From Smittium culicis (Eukaryota; Kickxellomycota; Harpellomycetes; Harpellales; Legeriomycetaceae): DNA of 24,133 nt. The stretch spans positions 1 to 24,133 of the forward strand of contig LSSN01001602.1 of assembly GCA_001970855.1 (NCBI GenBank), given 5' to 3'. A program made the position numbers and the translations under genes. The notes under the pieces are model-generated. The model saw nothing but the letters and a program-made list of their open reading frames with translations. It was not told where the DNA came from and made no database searches. Positions 22,081 to 24,133 of this stretch are shown here, one piece after another. Numbering within the stretch: position 1 is the first letter of the stretch; every line of letters begins with the position of its first letter.

Positions 22081-23905
22081 TACCAACTCTTGTTCTCTGT
22101 CATAGGGGATTTTCCGCTTTTGGGATCCGGAACGACCTGTGCTGCTTCTATTGGCATCGGTGTTCTCACAGACATTGATAATAGGTCTGGATACCATATC
22201 GCCGACTTCCACATTGGGGTCGCCAAAGTTATAGTCAGTTTCTCTCGTTTGACCTTCATGACAGTCTGAGAGATCAGATTCCACGGCGGGCAGCAGTACG
22301 GACTCTTCCATCTCGACCATTTGATCATCAATGAGTTCTGTCCTGCTGCATCCTTGTCTAAGAACCAGCTGTAGTATGGAACTACTTTCTTGTTGGTCTT
22401 GCTCGCAAACATGTCCACATCGTGGGATCCCCATGTTTCGTTGATCTGATTGAATGTTTCTATGGAAAGTGACCATTCTGTCTGAGCCATCAACCGGCTC
22501 GGTGCGTCTGCGGGGTTCAATTTCGATGGCACATACGTCACTTGAGGACGTGTGTTGGTATCCATGCAGTGTATCCATATTTTTTCTGCTATCTCCAGGA
22601 GCTTTGGAGAAGTAGTTCCGCCATGCTTCCTCATGTACGCCAAGGATGTTGTGTTGTCTGAGTAGACCAACACTGAGTGACCAACAACACCTGGGAGCCG
22701 GAGTGCATATAATATGATCAATAGTTCTTTGGCGTTGATATGTATCGGCTCCAGGGATGGACTCCACTGACCAGAGTAGGAACGGGAGCCCACAACTACC
22801 CCCCATGCTGTGTCGCTGGCATCTGTAAAGATTTCCAGTTCTGGAACTTCCGGCAGGAATGATTGGCCATTCCATTTGACCAGATGGTCCCTCCAGAATA
22901 GAAGGTTCTCAGGGCAGGTCGAGTCAGGTGGACAGTCGATTTCCATGAACTCAGCGACTTGAACATGTCGTTCTTGAGTTCCAGTAATCTCCTGAGCATG
23001 AGGCGACCCGGTAAAAGCGCCACTGACATGGCTTGAGCTTTTCCTATGAAGCTTGCCAATCCCCTGAGGGTGGTCTTCCCGGCGTTCACAAGCTTGCTGG
23101 CTTCCCGGCGGAGGTCCCGGACCTTGGATGACGGTACCTTGAGAGCCATTTCCCGTGAATTGATGTTCATTCCCAGGTGGTTGATCGACTGTGTCGGAAT
23201 AGTTTCTGACTTCTCTTGGTTTACTATGTATCCAAGTTCTGATGGCTTGGCTTGGATCGTGGTTGTGTGTTGGTTGCAAACATCCTTGGACTCTCCTATG
23301 ATCAGGAGGTTGTCCAAGTATGCCACCATCCTGATCCCCTGTTCTCGTGCCCAAGTAAGAACTGGTCGCAACACCTTGGTGAAAGTGTGTGGTGATAGAG
23401 ATAGACCGAATGGAAGTACCCTGAACTGATACTGTCGGCCATTCCACACGAATCGCAGGAACTTGCGGCATGCCTTGTGTATCAGTATGTGTAGAAATGC
23501 GCCGAATCAGCTTGAAAATTGAGTTGAGCGACTCCATCTTGAAGTTTTTCTCTTGAAAAAACTCGTTCAGGTTTCTCAGATCGAATACTGGTCTCAAATA
23601 TCCGGTCTTCTTCGAGATACAGAAGAGTTGACAGTAAAATCCCGGGCTCTTCCGATCGATATCTTCGATTGCTCTCTTGCTCAACAGGTTGGCCACCTCT
23701 TCTGTCAGGACCCTGCTGGCCTCTCAGCTCAGCTTCCTCTTGTAACGGTGAGGGTGTGTTGTCAACGGCGGGATTCTTTCTGGGGTTTTGAAGGGTAAAT
23801 GAAACCAATTCCCCACGATGTTCTTGGCCCACGTGTTGTCCGTAAGTCGGTCCCAGGCTTTCCTGAACATCGCGAGTCGCCCTCCCACTGGAGGGTCTGT
23901 AAGGG
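22005..23905 (-). pseudogene. Pol: reverse transcriptase and RNase H, multiply disrupted
   Basis: The pol text starts in the frame reading VGGRLAMFRKAWDRLTDNTW near 23890 and overlaps the gag end in a different frame. Lesions by position: (1) an in-frame TGA at 23724-23726; (2) a frame change with apparent deletion near 23500, where the fingers (FDLRNLNEFF) join FLHILIHKACRKFLRF and the catalytic motif A Asp region is missing; (3) motif C reads YLDN (AAC at 23309-23311) instead of YxDD; (4) a frame change near 22905, between HLTRPALR and FWRDHLVKWNG. RT motif B is intact (VLPFGLSLSPHTF). RNase H looks complete, with FTDAS, AKELL, YSDNTT and NPADAPSRL supplying the four acidic residues. The frame then runs to a stop at 22005. 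Confidence 0.87.
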
Positions 23906-23908
23906 AAC

Positions 23909-24133
23909 CTAGTGGCTCCCTCTTCCTCTCCCTCTGACACTTCCCCTTCCCCTGTTGGGAAACCCCGTGGTATAATGGGTTTTGTCAGAATTTTGGCCAG
24001 ATTGTTGAGTCGGCGCCGTTGCGGTGGTACTGGCTGGATTTTGGTATACTCCGTACTGCTGGCGCCTCTGAAAGGGTTTGCGAAGCCTGGTCCTTTTGAC
24101 TGGCTTTATTGTAGCGATCGCCTTGTCCAATTG
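23909..24133 (-). CDS. Gag-like protein C-terminus, partial
   Basis: An open frame enters from the right window edge and stops at 23909-23911. There is no ATG in the window; the first codon in view that could be read as a start is TTG, so this is a 5'-truncated ORF. About 73 residues are visible: basic (KRTRLRKPFQRRQQYG), then Gln/Thr-rich, then ending GRGSVRGRGRGSH. Basic and RG-rich tails are common in nucleic-acid-binding gag ends of DIRS and related elements. Its place directly before pol, with an overlap in another frame, supports the call. Confidence 0.6.
   Translation of the reverse strand, partial: QLDKAIATIKPVKRTRLRKPFQRRQQYGVYQNPASTTATAPTQQSGQNSDKTHYTTGFPNRGRGSVRGRGRGSH

Larger units (their letters stand above)
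21049..24133 (-). mobile_element. Degenerate DIRS-type retrotransposon, partial at right edge
   Basis: On the minus strand the order is gag tail, reverse transcriptase, RNase H, then a tyrosine recombinase instead of a DDE integrase. This is the defining layout of DIRS-order elements. GC content is visibly higher than in the flanking host DNA. The pol-specific text after RNase H (DVDMFASKTNKKVVPYYSW) is also typical of DIRS-like pol. The gag start and the 5' terminal repeat are beyond the window. The 3' boundary is not defined; it lies between the recombinase stop at 21049 and perhaps the MITE at 20923. Multiple stops and frame changes show that this copy is inactive. Confidence 0.88.

Noticed and set aside
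22039..23798. Plus-strand frames inside the retroelement (22039-22269, 23046-23429, 23553-23798)
   Set aside because: They lie opposite RT/RNase H coding text and show no domain of their own.
23482..23940. 152-codon Glu/Gln-rich frame in the retroelement
   Set aside because: Its apparent start is GTG, and the overlapping frame carries the recognisable pol N-terminus (GGRLAMFRKAW, LPFKTPERIPP), so this is a shadow frame.

Overview
The window looks like a gene-sparse, very AT-rich stretch of a fungal nuclear genome. The evidence is short GT-AG introns (69-187 nt), the standard genetic code (TAA and TAG stops), fungal-type protein families and a DIRS-like tyrosine-recombinase retroelement. The AT bias and this element type would suit an early-diverging fungus such as Harpellales/Kickxellomycotina; that placement is inference and cannot be proved from the sequence.

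Layout. (1) 924-12927, minus: a complete two-exon VPS13 gene of about 3938 aa (bridge-type lipid transfer protein), with a candidate ER-anchoring FFAT motif in an acidic linker. (2) 12928-16686: AT-rich intergenic DNA. It holds a compact 49-codon ORF with two CCAAT boxes upstream (13286-13567) and a decayed protein-coding remnant (14794-15120), both minus. (3) 16687-18411, plus: a two-exon secreted or surface PLC-like phosphodiesterase (525 aa) with a signal sequence and a GPI-like tail. (4) 18650-20050, minus and convergent with (3): a six-exon USB1 gene (297 aa, U6 snRNA 3'-end phosphodiesterase). I assembled it by hand from short open segments; every splice phase closes and both HxS motifs are present. 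(5) 20606-20923: a 310-bp MITE with CCCTTT...AAAGGG inverted ends and TTAA on each side, typical of piggyBac-family non-autonomous elements. (6) About 21049 to the window end, minus: a degenerate, more GC-rich DIRS-type retrotransposon (gag tail, RT-RNase H, tyrosine recombinase) with several stops, frame changes and active-site losses. It runs off the right edge.

The three main host genes are housekeeping or surface functions with no evident shared pathway: lipid transfer at membrane contacts, a PLC-X-like surface enzyme, and U6 RNA maturation. No operon-like or defence-like system is visible. The most useful results for a second look are the reconstructed USB1 gene, the VPS13 FFAT motif, the piggyBac-like MITE, the small CCAAT-driven ORF and the unidentified decayed gene.
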